Positions 7,233 to 15,098 of a stretch of DNA of 17,217 nt are shown here, piece by piece. Below the pieces are notes generated by a model. That model was not told the DNA's origin, did no database searches, and saw only the letters and a program-made list of their open reading frames with translations. A program made the translations under genes and the position numbers. The stretch is from JBOHHR01 sp050740975. Lineage in GTDB: Bacteria; Pseudomonadota; Gammaproteobacteria; JBOHHR01. Every line of letters begins with the position of its first letter. Positions within the stretch are counted from its first letter, which is position 1. The stretch is from positions 1 through 17,217 of the forward strand of contig JBOIEE010000113.1 of the NCBI GenBank assembly GCA_050740975.1. Direction: 5' to 3'.

Positions 7233-9371
7233 ATGACCATGGATCGCCAGGCGCTTTTGCAGACCTTGGTCCTCGCAAACCAGTTCAAGGAGGGCGACCT
7301 CGCCTTGGGCGGGACACTGGACGAACAAACGCGTACCGATGCCCGCCGAGCTGTAGCGGCCATAAACCTAGGCACGATCGCTCGCAGCGCGATTGTTGAA
7401 GATAGCGTGAGCGCAGCGTTGTCGCGTTCGATATCGCCGCTCCCCACGAACATAGCCCGCCTTACTCTAGGCGAAGTCAAGTGCATGCTGTTAGCTCCCG
7501 ATGGGGTCAACTGGGTCGAGGCGCATCGGGTCTGTTTGAGCAGCGAGATCATCGCCGCGCTGGTCAAGCTCATGAACAACGCCGAGCTTTCGGCATTGGC
7601 ACGGCGCCTGTTCAATCCCCTCTCCCATCACGGCAACGGCGCGGTCGCTATTGGCTCACCGCAGCACTTTGGCTCGCGCATTCAGCCGAACAGCCCCGGC
7701 GACGATGAGGAGGAGATCTTATTTTCCATTCTGCAGGCCTTGAGCTACGGCTGCGGAGACGTGATCCTGGGCCTCAACCCGGCAAGCGACGATCTCGACA
7801 CCATCATCCGTCTTGAAAAACTACTGTGCGCTGTGGTCGAGCGCTTACAACTGCCGACCCGTTACTGTGTTCTTTCCGACATCGTGAAGCAAGACACGGT
7901 TCGCGCCCACACCCGGGTAGATGTCGGTTTCCAAAGCCTGGCCGGCACCTCTGCCGCGCTGCTCGGCATGGTGGGGCTCGATATCGATGGGATCACGGAT
8001 CTCGCGCACGGCTTCGAGGGCCTTTATTTTGAGACCGGGCAGGGATCGGAGATCACTAACGGCGCCGCGGCTGGTGTGGATATGGTGACGCTGGAGGCTC
8101 GAACCTATGGGGTGGCGCGGTATATCCGCCAGCAGGTACAGAAGCGTGATCCGAGCCGCCCGCTATGGATGATCGTGAACGACGTGGCGGGGTTCATCGG
8201 ACCGGAGGTCTTTCGCACCCCGGAGCAGTTGCTTCGTGCCTGCCTCGAAGACAGCGTGATGGCCAAGCTGCATGGGTTAACGATGGGGCTGGATGTGTGC
8301 AGCACTTTTCACATGGGCATTGACCCGGCGGTATTACAGGCTTTGACCCAAACCGTCGTGGCCCAAGCGGCCCCCGCCTACCTCATGGCCGTAGCCGGTA
8401 ACGCCGATCCCATGCTGGGCTATCTCACGACTTCTTTTCGCGAACACCCCGAACTGCGCCAGCGTAATCGGCGCCGGATCACCGGCGCGATGCAGCAGCG
8501 GCTCTCAGCTCTGGGGGTGATGGAAGATGATAGTCCTGCTACTCTGGAACGCACCGCCGCACTTTATAGCGCCTATCGCAAAGCGGGCGGCGACACGGGC
8601 ACACACGAGTCCTTGTGTCGGCAGGGCATGAAAAAGATAGCGCGCTTACAGCCAGCCGGCTACGATCTCGGTTATGGGCATGGACTTCACCACCAAGCGC
8701 CGCCTGAGGTAACCAAGCGCCTCGAACGAATCTACGCCCATGCACAGCAGGCATTGCGCGCCACACTCGCGGAGGCGGTGATCCACGATGTGTCCCCACA
8801 ACACCTGCGTGTCCGCACCTGCGCGAAAGACCGTGACGATTTTATCGCCCACCCCAGTGCCGGCGAACGCATCAGCGATGAGGAAATCCCGCGTGTAATC
8901 GGCCTCTACCCCTCTCGCCGGCCGCGCGTACAGATCGTGCTTTCCGACGGCCTCAACGCCAATGCGCTTAACCTAAACCTGCGTGCGGTCTTGCCTGCGA
9001 TCCGTAGCGGCATGGGCTATGAGACCGGCGACATTGAGATCATCGTCATCAATGGCCGAGTGCGAGCCGGTTACCATATCGGGGCGTTGCTCGATGTCGA
9101 AGTGATCGTCCACTTGATTGGAGAGAGGCCCGGCACCGGGCTGGACACCCTCTCGGCCTATCTGACCTATGGACGAGATCCGGCGGGGCGTTCGCGCTGG
9201 AGGCCCGATTTGGACCACGCGTGTACCACCGCCATTTGCGGCATTCACCCTCAGGGCAAGCGGCCCGCCATCGCCGCTGAAGAAATAGCCCGCAATGTCG
9301 GGCGCATGCTCGAGGAGCACCGTTCGGGCGTGGCATTGGGCGCCCACCCCCGGGTAAATAGCCCGCCGTAA
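7233..9371 (+). CDS. eutBC: Ethanolamine ammonia-lyase, large and small subunits fused in one chain (EutB-EutC)
   Basis: This adenosylcobalamin-dependent enzyme converts ethanolamine to acetaldehyde and ammonia. Residues 1 to about 440 match EutB. Arg149, Gln151 (RIQPN), Asn182 (LGLNP), Glu267 (LYFETGQGS) and Asp354 (MGLDVC) fit the E. coli EutB active-site residues Arg160, Gln162, Asn193, Glu287 and Asp362 in order and approximate spacing. Residues from about 540 match EutC: VQIVLSDGLNANA, VINGRVRAGYHIG, HLIGERPGTGLDTLSAY, AICGIHPQGKRP and a terminal RMLEEHRSGVALG. A helical linker of about 100 residues (440-540) joins them and replaces the usual EutC N-terminus. The start is ATG 7233 or ATG 7239; no clear ribosome site decides it. 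The gene lies 14 bases before the lipoprotein hydrolase gene. No eutA reactivase, aldehyde dehydrogenase or microcompartment gene is in the window. Confidence 0.93.
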   Translation: MTMDRQALLQTLVLANQFKEGDLALGGTLDEQTRTDARRAVAAINLGTIARSAIVEDSVSAALSRSISPLPTNIARLTLGEVKCMLLAPDGVNWVEAHRVCLSSEIIAALVKLMNNAELSALARRLFNPLSHHGNGAVAIGSPQHFGSRIQPNSPGDDEEEILFSILQALSYGCGDVILGLNPASDDLDTIIRLEKLLCAVVERLQLPTRYCVLSDIVKQDTVRAHTRVDVGFQSLAGTSAALLGMVGLDIDGITDLAHGFEGLYFETGQGSEITNGAAAGVDMVTLEARTYGVARYIRQQVQKRDPSRPLWMIVNDVAGFIGPEVFRTPEQLLRACLEDSVMAKLHGLTMGLDVCSTFHMGIDPAVLQALTQTVVAQAAPAYLMAVAGNADPMLGYLTTSFREHPELRQRNRRRITGAMQQRLSALGVMEDDSPATLERTAALYSAYRKAGGDTGTHESLCRQGMKKIARLQPAGYDLGYGHGLHHQAPPEVTKRLERIYAHAQQALRATLAEAVIHDVSPQHLRVRTCAKDRDDFIAHPSAGERISDEEIPRVIGLYPSRRPRVQIVLSDGLNANALNLNLRAVLPAIRSGMGYETGDIEIIVINGRVRAGYHIGALLDVEVIVHLIGERPGTGLDTLSAYLTYGRDPAGRSRWRPDLDHACTTAICGIHPQGKRPAIAAEEIARNVGRMLEEHRSGVALGAHPRVNSPP

Positions 9372-9385
9372 TAGAGGTTGTGCGG

Positions 9386-10828
9386 GTGAGCATCCTGTAC
9401 GATGTGCGTGACATGTTAAGACGCTCGTCGTGCCTTCTCCTAATGCTCCTGGTAGCGGCTTGCACCCGTAATGCCCTGATCCGGCCTTATCTTACCGATC
9501 ACTGCGAACAGCTAACGCCAATGAGCCCTGTTGAAGCAGCAGAGTGTTCGAGGAGAAACAGCATCGAAACACACGACGGCTTTAAACTCGGTTTTATCGA
9601 GTTCGATGATCAGGGTTGGTTCTATGATCACGACCAAATGCATCGCCTGTTGGATGATCTGAACCAAGTGGCGACGGAAGATGAACGCGACCTGCTGCTC
9701 GTCATGTTTGTGCACGGCTGGCGGCATAATGCCCACTACAATGACCCGAACGTGCAAGCCTTTCGAGAAACCTTGGCCCTGCTGGCCAATGCTGAGGGTT
9801 TGAAAAAGGGCGGCGCTGAGCGGCGCGCGGTGTATGGGATCTACGTGGGGTGGCGAGGCCTGTCGTTAAAGGGATCCGCGCTCTGGGAGTCGCTGTCTTT
9901 CTACGGCCGAAAAACCGCGGCGGATCACGTGGCGAAGGGCTCCGTGCGGGAGTTATTCGCCCGCCTGCGCTACTTTGTACAAAAGCAAAACAGCGAAAAA
10001 AGAAAAGCATACGATGCGCAAGCGCTCGGCCCAAAACCACCTAAGAAAGTGCGCTTGGTAATACTGGGGCATAGTTTTGGCGGCTTGATCCTCTACTCCG
10101 CGATCTCGGAATACCTGATGTACAGCGGCATCGCGCGCCCGAAAGAAGAGAACACGAAGCCGGTGGTTCCGTTTGCAGATCTCGTGTTCCTGATCAACCC
10201 GGCGCTGGAGGCGTCACGCTATGAGCCCCTGCATCACCTTGCCACAAGCCGACATTACAAAGCGGGGCAAAAGCCCGTGTTCATCGCCGTGACCACCGCG
10301 AATGACTGGGCCACTCGTTACGCGTTTCCTTTGGGGCGCTGGATCAACAGCGCGCTTGAGAACGAGCGCAATAACCCCGTGCAGAAGGAGGCAAATAAGA
10401 ACACCCTAGGGCATGTGCCACGCTACCGTACCCATACCTTAACCACCTGCGACGATGCTCGATCCGCAGACTCAGACGCTGGCGATCCGGGCGCTTGTGG
10501 GTGTCCGGGTTGGAAGGGGGACCATGCAACAGATCAGGTAGCCTTGGTGGCGTTGTCCGCGCTCGAAGACGACATGCGCAGAGAATCGCTAAAGACGCTC
10601 GCGTTTTATCAGCATTGGCGCGACCCGCACACCGGCCGTCTGCGCTCTGGCTGGGTACGGCATTTCTGTGGTGGGCTAGTGCTCCGACATGACGCGAGCA
10701 ACGAGAACAAAGATCCCGAAAACCCGTTTTGGGTGGTTTATACCGACGGCTCCGTTATCGATGGCCACGGCGGATTCACCACGCCGCAGGTTCGCAATTT
10801 TGCGCACCAGATCCTGCTCGAGGGGTAG
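9386..10828 (+). CDS. Lipoprotein with alpha/beta-hydrolase (serine esterase-like) domain
   Basis: The product has about 480 residues. It begins with a lipoprotein signal: basic MLRR, a hydrophobic stretch and the lipobox LVAAC, so it should be anchored to an outer or inner membrane. A hydrolase core follows. FVHGWRHNAHYND resembles the oxyanion-loop region of esterase-like lipoproteins, and LVILGHSFGGLILYS is the nucleophile elbow (Ser230 from the GTG start). A late His (GHGGF or near it) could complete a triad. A Cys/Asp-rich insert (TCDDARSADSDAGDPGACGC) lies before the last part. GTG 9386 is chosen because agagg precedes it by 8 bases. ATG 9413 gives the neatest signal peptide and is an alternative. 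It sits 14 bases after eutBC and is probably in the same operon. The substrate is unknown. Confidence 0.75.
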   Translation: MSILYDVRDMLRRSSCLLLMLLVAACTRNALIRPYLTDHCEQLTPMSPVEAAECSRRNSIETHDGFKLGFIEFDDQGWFYDHDQMHRLLDDLNQVATEDERDLLLVMFVHGWRHNAHYNDPNVQAFRETLALLANAEGLKKGGAERRAVYGIYVGWRGLSLKGSALWESLSFYGRKTAADHVAKGSVRELFARLRYFVQKQNSEKRKAYDAQALGPKPPKKVRLVILGHSFGGLILYSAISEYLMYSGIARPKEENTKPVVPFADLVFLINPALEASRYEPLHHLATSRHYKAGQKPVFIAVTTANDWATRYAFPLGRWINSALENERNNPVQKEANKNTLGHVPRYRTHTLTTCDDARSADSDAGDPGACGCPGWKGDHATDQVALVALSALEDDMRRESLKTLAFYQHWRDPHTGRLRSGWVRHFCGGLVLRHDASNENKDPENPFWVVYTDGSVIDGHGGFTTPQVRNFAHQILLEG

Positions 10829-10951
10829 GGTTTGCTGCTCGGCACAGAGTAGTGAGGTAAGCCTATGCAAGGGGTCGTCTCAGAAACGGGAAACTGCCTT
10901 TTCCGCTAGGCTGTAGCGGATGAAAGGATCTCCCTATAAACAGCGAGCCAT
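10829..10951. other. Intergenic region with IS-end-like sequence and small hairpin
   Basis: The sequence ggggtcgtctcagaaacggg (about 10871-10890) resembles terminal repeats of insertion sequences that I recall from other genomes; I cannot verify this here. A hairpin tccgcta-ggctg-tagcgga at 10902-10920 has a 7-base perfect stem but no T-run, so termination of the eut transcript there is only possible. No transposase gene accompanies it. Confidence 0.3.
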
Positions 10952-11061
10952 CATGGTGCGTCCCCGCATCTACTTAGGGGAGTCGATCGCCATTGGCCCG
11001 GGCAAGATCGACCTATTGCGTTACGTGGCGGAGGGCCGCTCGATCAGTGCTGCCGCACGCG
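10952..11061 (+). pseudogene. modE: modE 5' fragment (molybdate-responsive regulator, N-terminal helix-turn-helix)
   Basis: The frame starting at ATG 10952 (or 10920) reads RPRIYLGESIAIGPGKIDLL then RYVAEGRSISAAAR. This is the conserved start of ModE-type DNA-binding domains that repress molybdate transport. The family should continue with a recognition helix of the type MGMSYRRAW. Instead the sequence passes directly into a modB fragment in another frame near 11061, and the open frame ends at 11132 with unrelated residues. Only the first two or three helices remain, so it cannot act as a regulator. Confidence 0.75.
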
Positions 11062-11211
11062 GTGATGACCTTTGCTCATATTCTCGGCGAGTTCGGCGTG
11101 GTGCTGATGGTCGGTGGGAACATTCCCGGTGAAACCAAGACCGTCGCCATATCGATCTACGACTAGACGCAATCCTTTGACCCCGGATCGGCCGGCCGTA
11201 TGGCGTTGCTG
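11062..11211 (+). pseudogene. modB: modB internal fragment (molybdate ABC transporter permease) with nonsense codon
   Basis: From GTG 11062 the frame reads VMTFAHILGEFGVVLMVGGN then IPGETKTVAISIYD, the conserved cytoplasmic EAA-loop region of ModB permeases, where the AEGA/LGEFG segment contacts the ATPase. An in-frame TAG at 11164 interrupts it. The same frame continues with TQSFDPGSAGRMALL, matching what normally follows in ModB, so the TAG is a later nonsense mutation. The 5' part of modB and all of modA are absent. Similarity stops near 11211. Confidence 0.8.
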
Positions 11212-11322
11212 TGCGACCGACATCATCCCCCTAGGAGCCTGTCGGACTTAGGGAACCGTGAACGCGTCCGCGAACACACCCTTGGTCCACCGGGGGGCAG
11301 GCGGCCCCGGCGCCCGATACTC
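11212..11322. other. Short intergenic region with a second IS-end-like sequence
   Basis: ggagcctgtcggacttaggg (about 11235-11254) resembles the terminal repeat of known insertion sequences from memory. It is not an inverted copy of the IS-like sequence near 10871, so the two would come from different elements. No gene is seen between here and the stop of the kfrA-like gene. Confidence 0.25.
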
Positions 11323-12390
11323 TCAAAGTACCCCTCCCTTTCGCCGCTGCAGCGCTTTTAACTCCCGTGCAAGCAAACGCTTTTCACTATCTAAACCTAC
11401 AAGCCGCTCACGTAGCGAATTTATCGTTTCGGCCTGTTTTTGCGTTTTCCCCTGGGTGATGTCGAATGCTTGGCTGAGCTGCTGGTACTCCACCACCTTA
11501 CGTTCATATTCCCGGCCTATGGCGCTAAGCCGTTCCGTGAGTTCGGCGGCTTGCATCTTCGCTTCGGTCAGTTCTTCTTGGAGGCGCTTGTTTTGTTGCG
11601 CCGCTCGCTCCCGTTCCGATTCCACGGCTTCGATTCGAGCTTTGAAATGCATCGTTTCTCCCCGCGCCACGTCCCGCTCATCAGTCCGTCGTTTAAGCTC
11701 ATTCTCCAAGCTCAAACGCGCCGCCTGCAACCCCTCCAATTGCTTACCATAGCGTTCTTCCATCGCATCGAAGCGCTCCCGTTCAAGCTGCAGCGTTTTG
11801 CCGTGCTCCGCTTTTAAGGTCTCAAGCTCCCAGGCCGCGTTCTCGTTCACCGCGGAAAGTGCCCCCCGATGCTCTCGCGTCTGGACGGCGAGCCGCTCGC
11901 GTAGGTCGGCCAATTGCGCTTCTGCATGCTTGCGTCCGAGAGCCTCGGCGTCGAGATCACGCGTTAGCATGGCGCACTCCGCTTGTTTGTCGGACAAGCG
12001 CTGATTAAGCTGAGTGATTTCGTCCCGGGCCGAGGACAGATCAACGGCTAAGCGTTGGGCCAGGTCTTCGGCATTGCGTTGCGCCGTTCTTGCCTCGTTC
12101 AGCTCCGCATTGACCACGGCCCGATGTCGCTCAAAGGCCGCCTGCCCTTCCTGAGCCGCCCGCTCCCAGAACACGGCCGCAGCCTCCTGTAACCCCTCTG
12201 GAATCATGGGCAAGGTGATGCGCCCCGCCAATCGTTCCCAGAATACCTTGATCTCTTCGTTAATGGTGTTGGGTGAGCCTTTGCCTAGATACTCTCGCAC
12301 CGACTGCACGGTTGGTAACTGGCGAGTTTCTGGATATCGGCGAAGAACGGCAAAAGCAGCATCGACCACTAATTCGCGGGATCTCGGCAT
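11323..12390 (-). CDS. kfrA: KfrA-like DNA-binding protein with long coiled coil
   Basis: The product has 355 residues. The N-terminal 115 or so match the KfrA N-terminal domain pattern: a helix-turn-helix region (LVVDAAFAVLRRYPETRQLP, TVQSVREYLGKGSPNTIN), then a helix with IKVFWERLAGRI and FWERAAQEGQAAFE. The remaining 230 residues are almost wholly charged heptads (DLSSARDEITQLNQRLSDK, KRLQEELTEAKMQAAELTER) that form a long coiled coil, ending in a basic tail. In plasmids KfrA is an autoregulated, nucleoid-like DNA-binding protein that helps stable inheritance. Chromosomal and integrative-element homologues also exist, so plasmid origin is not proven. The ATG at 12390 has a weak ribosome site (gga, spacing about 12). 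No parA/parB lies next to it. The upstream inverted repeat may be its own operator. Confidence 0.85.
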   Translation of the reverse strand: MPRSRELVVDAAFAVLRRYPETRQLPTVQSVREYLGKGSPNTINEEIKVFWERLAGRITLPMIPEGLQEAAAVFWERAAQEGQAAFERHRAVVNAELNEARTAQRNAEDLAQRLAVDLSSARDEITQLNQRLSDKQAECAMLTRDLDAEALGRKHAEAQLADLRERLAVQTREHRGALSAVNENAAWELETLKAEHGKTLQLERERFDAMEERYGKQLEGLQAARLSLENELKRRTDERDVARGETMHFKARIEAVESERERAAQQNKRLQEELTEAKMQAAELTERLSAIGREYERKVVEYQQLSQAFDITQGKTQKQAETINSLRERLVGLDSEKRLLARELKALQRRKGGVL

Positions 12391-12421
12391 AGCGGATTTC
12401 GGTCCATAAACAGCTTAATAT

Positions 12422-12437
12422 GATAATATACATTATC
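12422..12437. promoter_or_regulatory. AT-rich inverted repeat upstream of the kfrA-like gene, candidate operator/promoter
   Basis: gataat (12422-12427) and attatc (12432-12437) are perfect inverted arms around atac, 32 bases upstream of the ATG. They sit in an AT-rich patch (12411-12460) that stands out from the GC-rich surroundings. Several -10-like hexamers (TATATT, TATTAT on the minus strand) overlap the repeat. This arrangement suits autorepression, as known for KfrA; the exact promoter cannot be fixed by eye. Confidence 0.45.
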
Positions 12438-12602
12438 CGATATAACATAATTATTCTAACATGAGGATACGACGGAGAGTCACATCCGTCCGTTGACCGT
12501 GACGTGTCGCGCAAGCAATGGGCTGCCGGGTAGTCACTGGCAACCACCAATGGATGTCGGCATTATATAAAGGCTCGGGGTAGACCCATCGCTTGCGGTT
12601 CA
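12438..12602. other. Intergenic region between pxpA and the kfrA-like gene
   Basis: Apart from the AT-rich promoter-like patch up to about 12460, I see no gene, no clear terminator with a T-run and no repeat here. The open frame crossing it on the minus strand has no recognisable features. Confidence 0.4.
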
Positions 12603-13361
12603 CTAAGGCCGCGCGGTTCTAGAAGGTGGACCACTGATAACAATACCTGCCTGTTGCAGTGCCTGACGGATGCGTTGGGCAAGCACCAGCGCATGGACGC
12701 TGTCGCCATGCAGACAGACGGTGTCAGCACGCATTGGAACGACACGGCCGTCCAGTGCGGTAACCTCACCGCTTGTCACAATCGCCAGTGTCTGCGCGAC
12801 AGCCGCCTCCGCATCGGTTATCAGTGCGCCCGGCCTCTCGCGTTTTACTAGCGTACCGTCCGCGTTATAGCGGCGGTCGGCAAACACTTCCTCTATGGCG
12901 CTGAGCCCAGCGCGGCGAGCAGCGGCAATCAATTCGCCACTGGCCAACCCGACCACACGCAAACACGGATCAACATCCCGAATCGCTGCTACCAGGGTAT
13001 CAGCGAGATGTTTGTCGCATGCCGCTTGATTGTACAGCGCGCCATGCGGTTTTACGTGGGACAAGCAAGCACTTTCGGCCCGAGCAATAGCGGAGAGAGC
13101 GCCTATCTGGTAGAGCATGGCGGCGTACATCGGGTCCGCTGGCAAGCGCATTTCCCGGCGGCCGAAACCCTCACGATCCGGGAAGCTAGGATGAGCGCCG
13201 ATGGCAACCCCGTGCGCCAGTGCAGAGCGCACGGTGCGGCGCATGATGTCGGCACTGCCGGCGTGCCAGCCGCAAGCGATGTTGGCGGAGCTCACAAGCT
13301 CTAGGAGCGCTTCGTCCTGGCCGCAGCCTTCGCCCACATCGGCGTTTAGATCAATGACCAT
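12603..13361 (-). CDS. pxpA: 5-oxoprolinase subunit A (PxpA, LamB/YcsF family)
   Basis: This 252-residue subunit acts with PxpB and PxpC in the ATP-dependent opening of 5-oxoproline (pyroglutamate) to glutamate. Family motifs are all present: LNADVGEG at the start, NIACGWHAG, GAHPSFPDREGFGRRE, SHVKPHGALYN, EVFADRRYN and TVCLHGDS. The ATG at 13361 is chosen because MVIDLNADVGEG is the usual N-terminus and aaggaag lies 6 to 7 bases upstream. The open frame extends 45 codons further, but this only overlaps pxpC in another frame. The start overlaps the end of pxpC by 11 bases, so translation is probably coupled. It is the last gene of the pxpB-pxpC-pxpA operon. Confidence 0.95.
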   Translation of the reverse strand: MVIDLNADVGEGCGQDEALLELVSSANIACGWHAGSADIMRRTVRSALAHGVAIGAHPSFPDREGFGRREMRLPADPMYAAMLYQIGALSAIARAESACLSHVKPHGALYNQAACDKHLADTLVAAIRDVDPCLRVVGLASGELIAAARRAGLSAIEEVFADRRYNADGTLVKRERPGALITDAEAAVAQTLAIVTSGEVTALDGRVVPMRADTVCLHGDSVHALVLAQRIRQALQQAGIVISGPPSRTARP

Positions 13362-14280
13362 AGAGACTTCCTTCGATACGATTGAGATAGTATTGCAATG
13401 CCTGGCGCGCGGCGCGGGCTGTGGCCAAGGTGCAAGCAACCAACCTAAAGGTTGCGCCGAGCCGCACCTGGGCCAGTTTCCACAGATCCGCCTCAATCAC
13501 GGTGGCGATCCGGGGATATCCCCCGGTCGTTTGGGCATCCGCCAAGAGCACGATGGGTTGGCCATTGGGCGGCACCTGCACGGTACCTGGCAGCACGGCA
13601 TGCGATAGCAGCTCTCCCGGGTTAGCGTAGGTAAGCGCAGGGCCGAGCAAGCGGTACCCCATGCGGTTGCTCTGCGCACTGACTTTCCACTCTGTTTGCC
13701 AGAGTGCCTGCTGTGCTTCGCGCTTGAAGCCATCATACTCCGGGCCGGGCATGGCACGCACAAACGGGTCCCACTCCGGTAACTTTAACCCTTGGCGTCC
13801 AGTGGGCGGCGTTGCGCTCCCAAGGGGCAGGCTGTCGCCGTCCTGAAGCGCGCGACCCGCCAGCCCGCCAAAGCCCGCGTTGAGATCGGTGCTGCGGGAA
13901 CCCAGCACCGGCGGCACGTCGATCCCGCCGGCTATCGCCAGATAGGCGCGCATGCCGGAGCGCGGCGCCGCAAGTGTCAGTATCTGGCCCTCTCGTGCCG
14001 GTGTGCGCCAGCCATGCCATACCCGCTCGCCGTCTAAGTCGGCGCTAACATCCGCGCCGGTGAGCGCAATCGAGGCACTCCTATAAAAACTAAGCCGCAC
14101 GACCGACCCCACGGTGATCTCCAAGGCAGCCGTATTGGCCTCGTTGCCGACCAGACGGTTGCCCACGGTGAGCGCCAGTGGATCCAGCGCACCACCCTGC
14201 CCTACTCCCAGCTGCCGATAGCCCCGCCGCCCTAAGTCTTGCACTGTGGTCAAGAGTCCGGCACGGATCACTGCAATCAT
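13351..14280 (-). CDS. pxpC: 5-oxoprolinase subunit C (PxpC, biotin-dependent carboxyltransferase-like)
   Basis: This 309-residue subunit belongs to the KipA/AHS2 family. It shows GLLTTVQDLGRRGYRQLGVG, GGALDPLALTVGNRLVGNE, ALEITVGS, GADVSADLDG, AIAGGIDVPPVLGSRSTD, SNRMGYRLLGP and the C-terminal PNGQPIVLLADAQTTGGYPR. It forms the catalytic complex with PxpB and acts with PxpA. The start is the ATG at 14280, not the one 5 codons upstream, because it overlaps the pxpB stop as ATGA, the usual coupled arrangement. It is full length and intact. Confidence 0.95.
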   Translation of the reverse strand: MIAVIRAGLLTTVQDLGRRGYRQLGVGQGGALDPLALTVGNRLVGNEANTAALEITVGSVVRLSFYRSASIALTGADVSADLDGERVWHGWRTPAREGQILTLAAPRSGMRAYLAIAGGIDVPPVLGSRSTDLNAGFGGLAGRALQDGDSLPLGSATPPTGRQGLKLPEWDPFVRAMPGPEYDGFKREAQQALWQTEWKVSAQSNRMGYRLLGPALTYANPGELLSHAVLPGTVQVPPNGQPIVLLADAQTTGGYPRIATVIEADLWKLAQVRLGATFRLVACTLATARAARQALQYYLNRIEGSLYGH

Positions 14281-14948
14281 GATGTACTTCTGCATGGGAC
14301 AAAACGCACCTGGTCACCGGGTAAGAGTAACGTGGGTGGTTCACGCGCAGCATCGAACAAGGCAAGCGGCGTGCGCCCAATGATTTGCCAGCCACCCGGC
14401 GTCACGGCCGGGTAGATCCCCGTCTGCGCACCACCAATGCCTACCGAACCGGCCGGCACCGCAAGTCGCGGTTCGGCGCGGCGCGGTGTGGCGATTAGCG
14501 GGTCCAACCCGCCCAAATAGGCGAATCCCGGCTGGAAGCCCAGAAAATACACCGTGTACTCGACGACAGCATGGCGCTCGATGACTTCCCTAGCGCTCAG
14601 CCCGCAATGCCGGGCCACTTCTTCTAAGTCCGGCCCCTCCTCGCCACCATAATCCACGGGGAACTCCACTAGGCGCGGCGATAATTCTTGCACCCCTCCT
14701 TCTGCCCACCACTGTTGCATCACGGACAGGAATTCTTCCGGATCAACGCCGTCGGATCCCAGTAACACGGTCAGGTTATTCATCCCCGGGACTACCTCCC
14801 GCACCGCGGGATGATGGACTAACGCCGCGGCCAGCCACCAGATCCGCCGCTGGCAGCCGAGCGTGGCCGGGGGCGCAGATTCGATCACTACTGCGCTTTC
14901 GCCTAGAAGATAAACTCTGGGCGACGGCTCCCGGGAGCTCCTATTCAT
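14277..14948 (-). CDS. pxpB: 5-oxoprolinase subunit B (PxpB, KipI/AHS1 family)
   Basis: This 223-residue subunit shows family motifs: LLGESAVVIE, VVPGMNNLTVLL, VEFPVDYGGEEGPDLEEVA, VVEYTVYFLGFQPGFAYLGG, PRLAVPAGSVGIGGAQTGIY and TPGGWQIIGRTPLALFD. It partners with PxpC. The ATG at 14948 follows aggag with only about 3 bases between, a short spacing. It is the first gene of pxpB-pxpC-pxpA, the same order as in E. coli. The operon promoter should lie in 14949-15098, shared with the divergent phasin-like gene. Confidence 0.95.
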   Translation of the reverse strand: MNRSSREPSPRVYLLGESAVVIESAPPATLGCQRRIWWLAAALVHHPAVREVVPGMNNLTVLLGSDGVDPEEFLSVMQQWWAEGGVQELSPRLVEFPVDYGGEEGPDLEEVARHCGLSAREVIERHAVVEYTVYFLGFQPGFAYLGGLDPLIATPRRAEPRLAVPAGSVGIGGAQTGIYPAVTPGGWQIIGRTPLALFDAAREPPTLLLPGDQVRFVPCRSTS

Positions 14949-15098
14949 GATCTCCTAAAATCGAAGTACGGTTGACTGCAAGATGGCTAGCCTCTCCGGT
15001 GGACAGGGGGTTGCGACGCCTTGCTAATCGGCGGCGCGCTGACTACGTTGAATAATGATACGAGATGATTGTAACGATGTGTTGGACGGAGGGAGCAA
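14949..15098. promoter_or_regulatory. Divergent control region for pxpBCA and the second phasin-like gene
   Basis: This 150-base gap separates two divergent starts, so it must hold promoters for both. No hexamer pair matches the sigma-70 consensus well in either direction. An excellent ribosome site, ggaggg at 15088-15093, serves the phasin-like GTG. The inverted repeat found upstream of the first phasin-like gene is not repeated here. Confidence 0.45.

Noticed and set aside
11258..11817. Long plus-strand frames opposite the kfrA-like gene
   Set aside because: They mirror the coiled-coil codons (Ser/Arg-rich antisense) and show no domain.
12563..12769. Minus-strand frame overlapping the pxpA 3' end
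   Set aside because: Shadow of pxpA, with no independent support.
13362..13496. N-terminal extension of 45 residues on PxpA
   Set aside because: It overlaps the end of pxpC in another frame, and the known N-terminus (LNADVGEG) with a good ribosome site starts at 13361.
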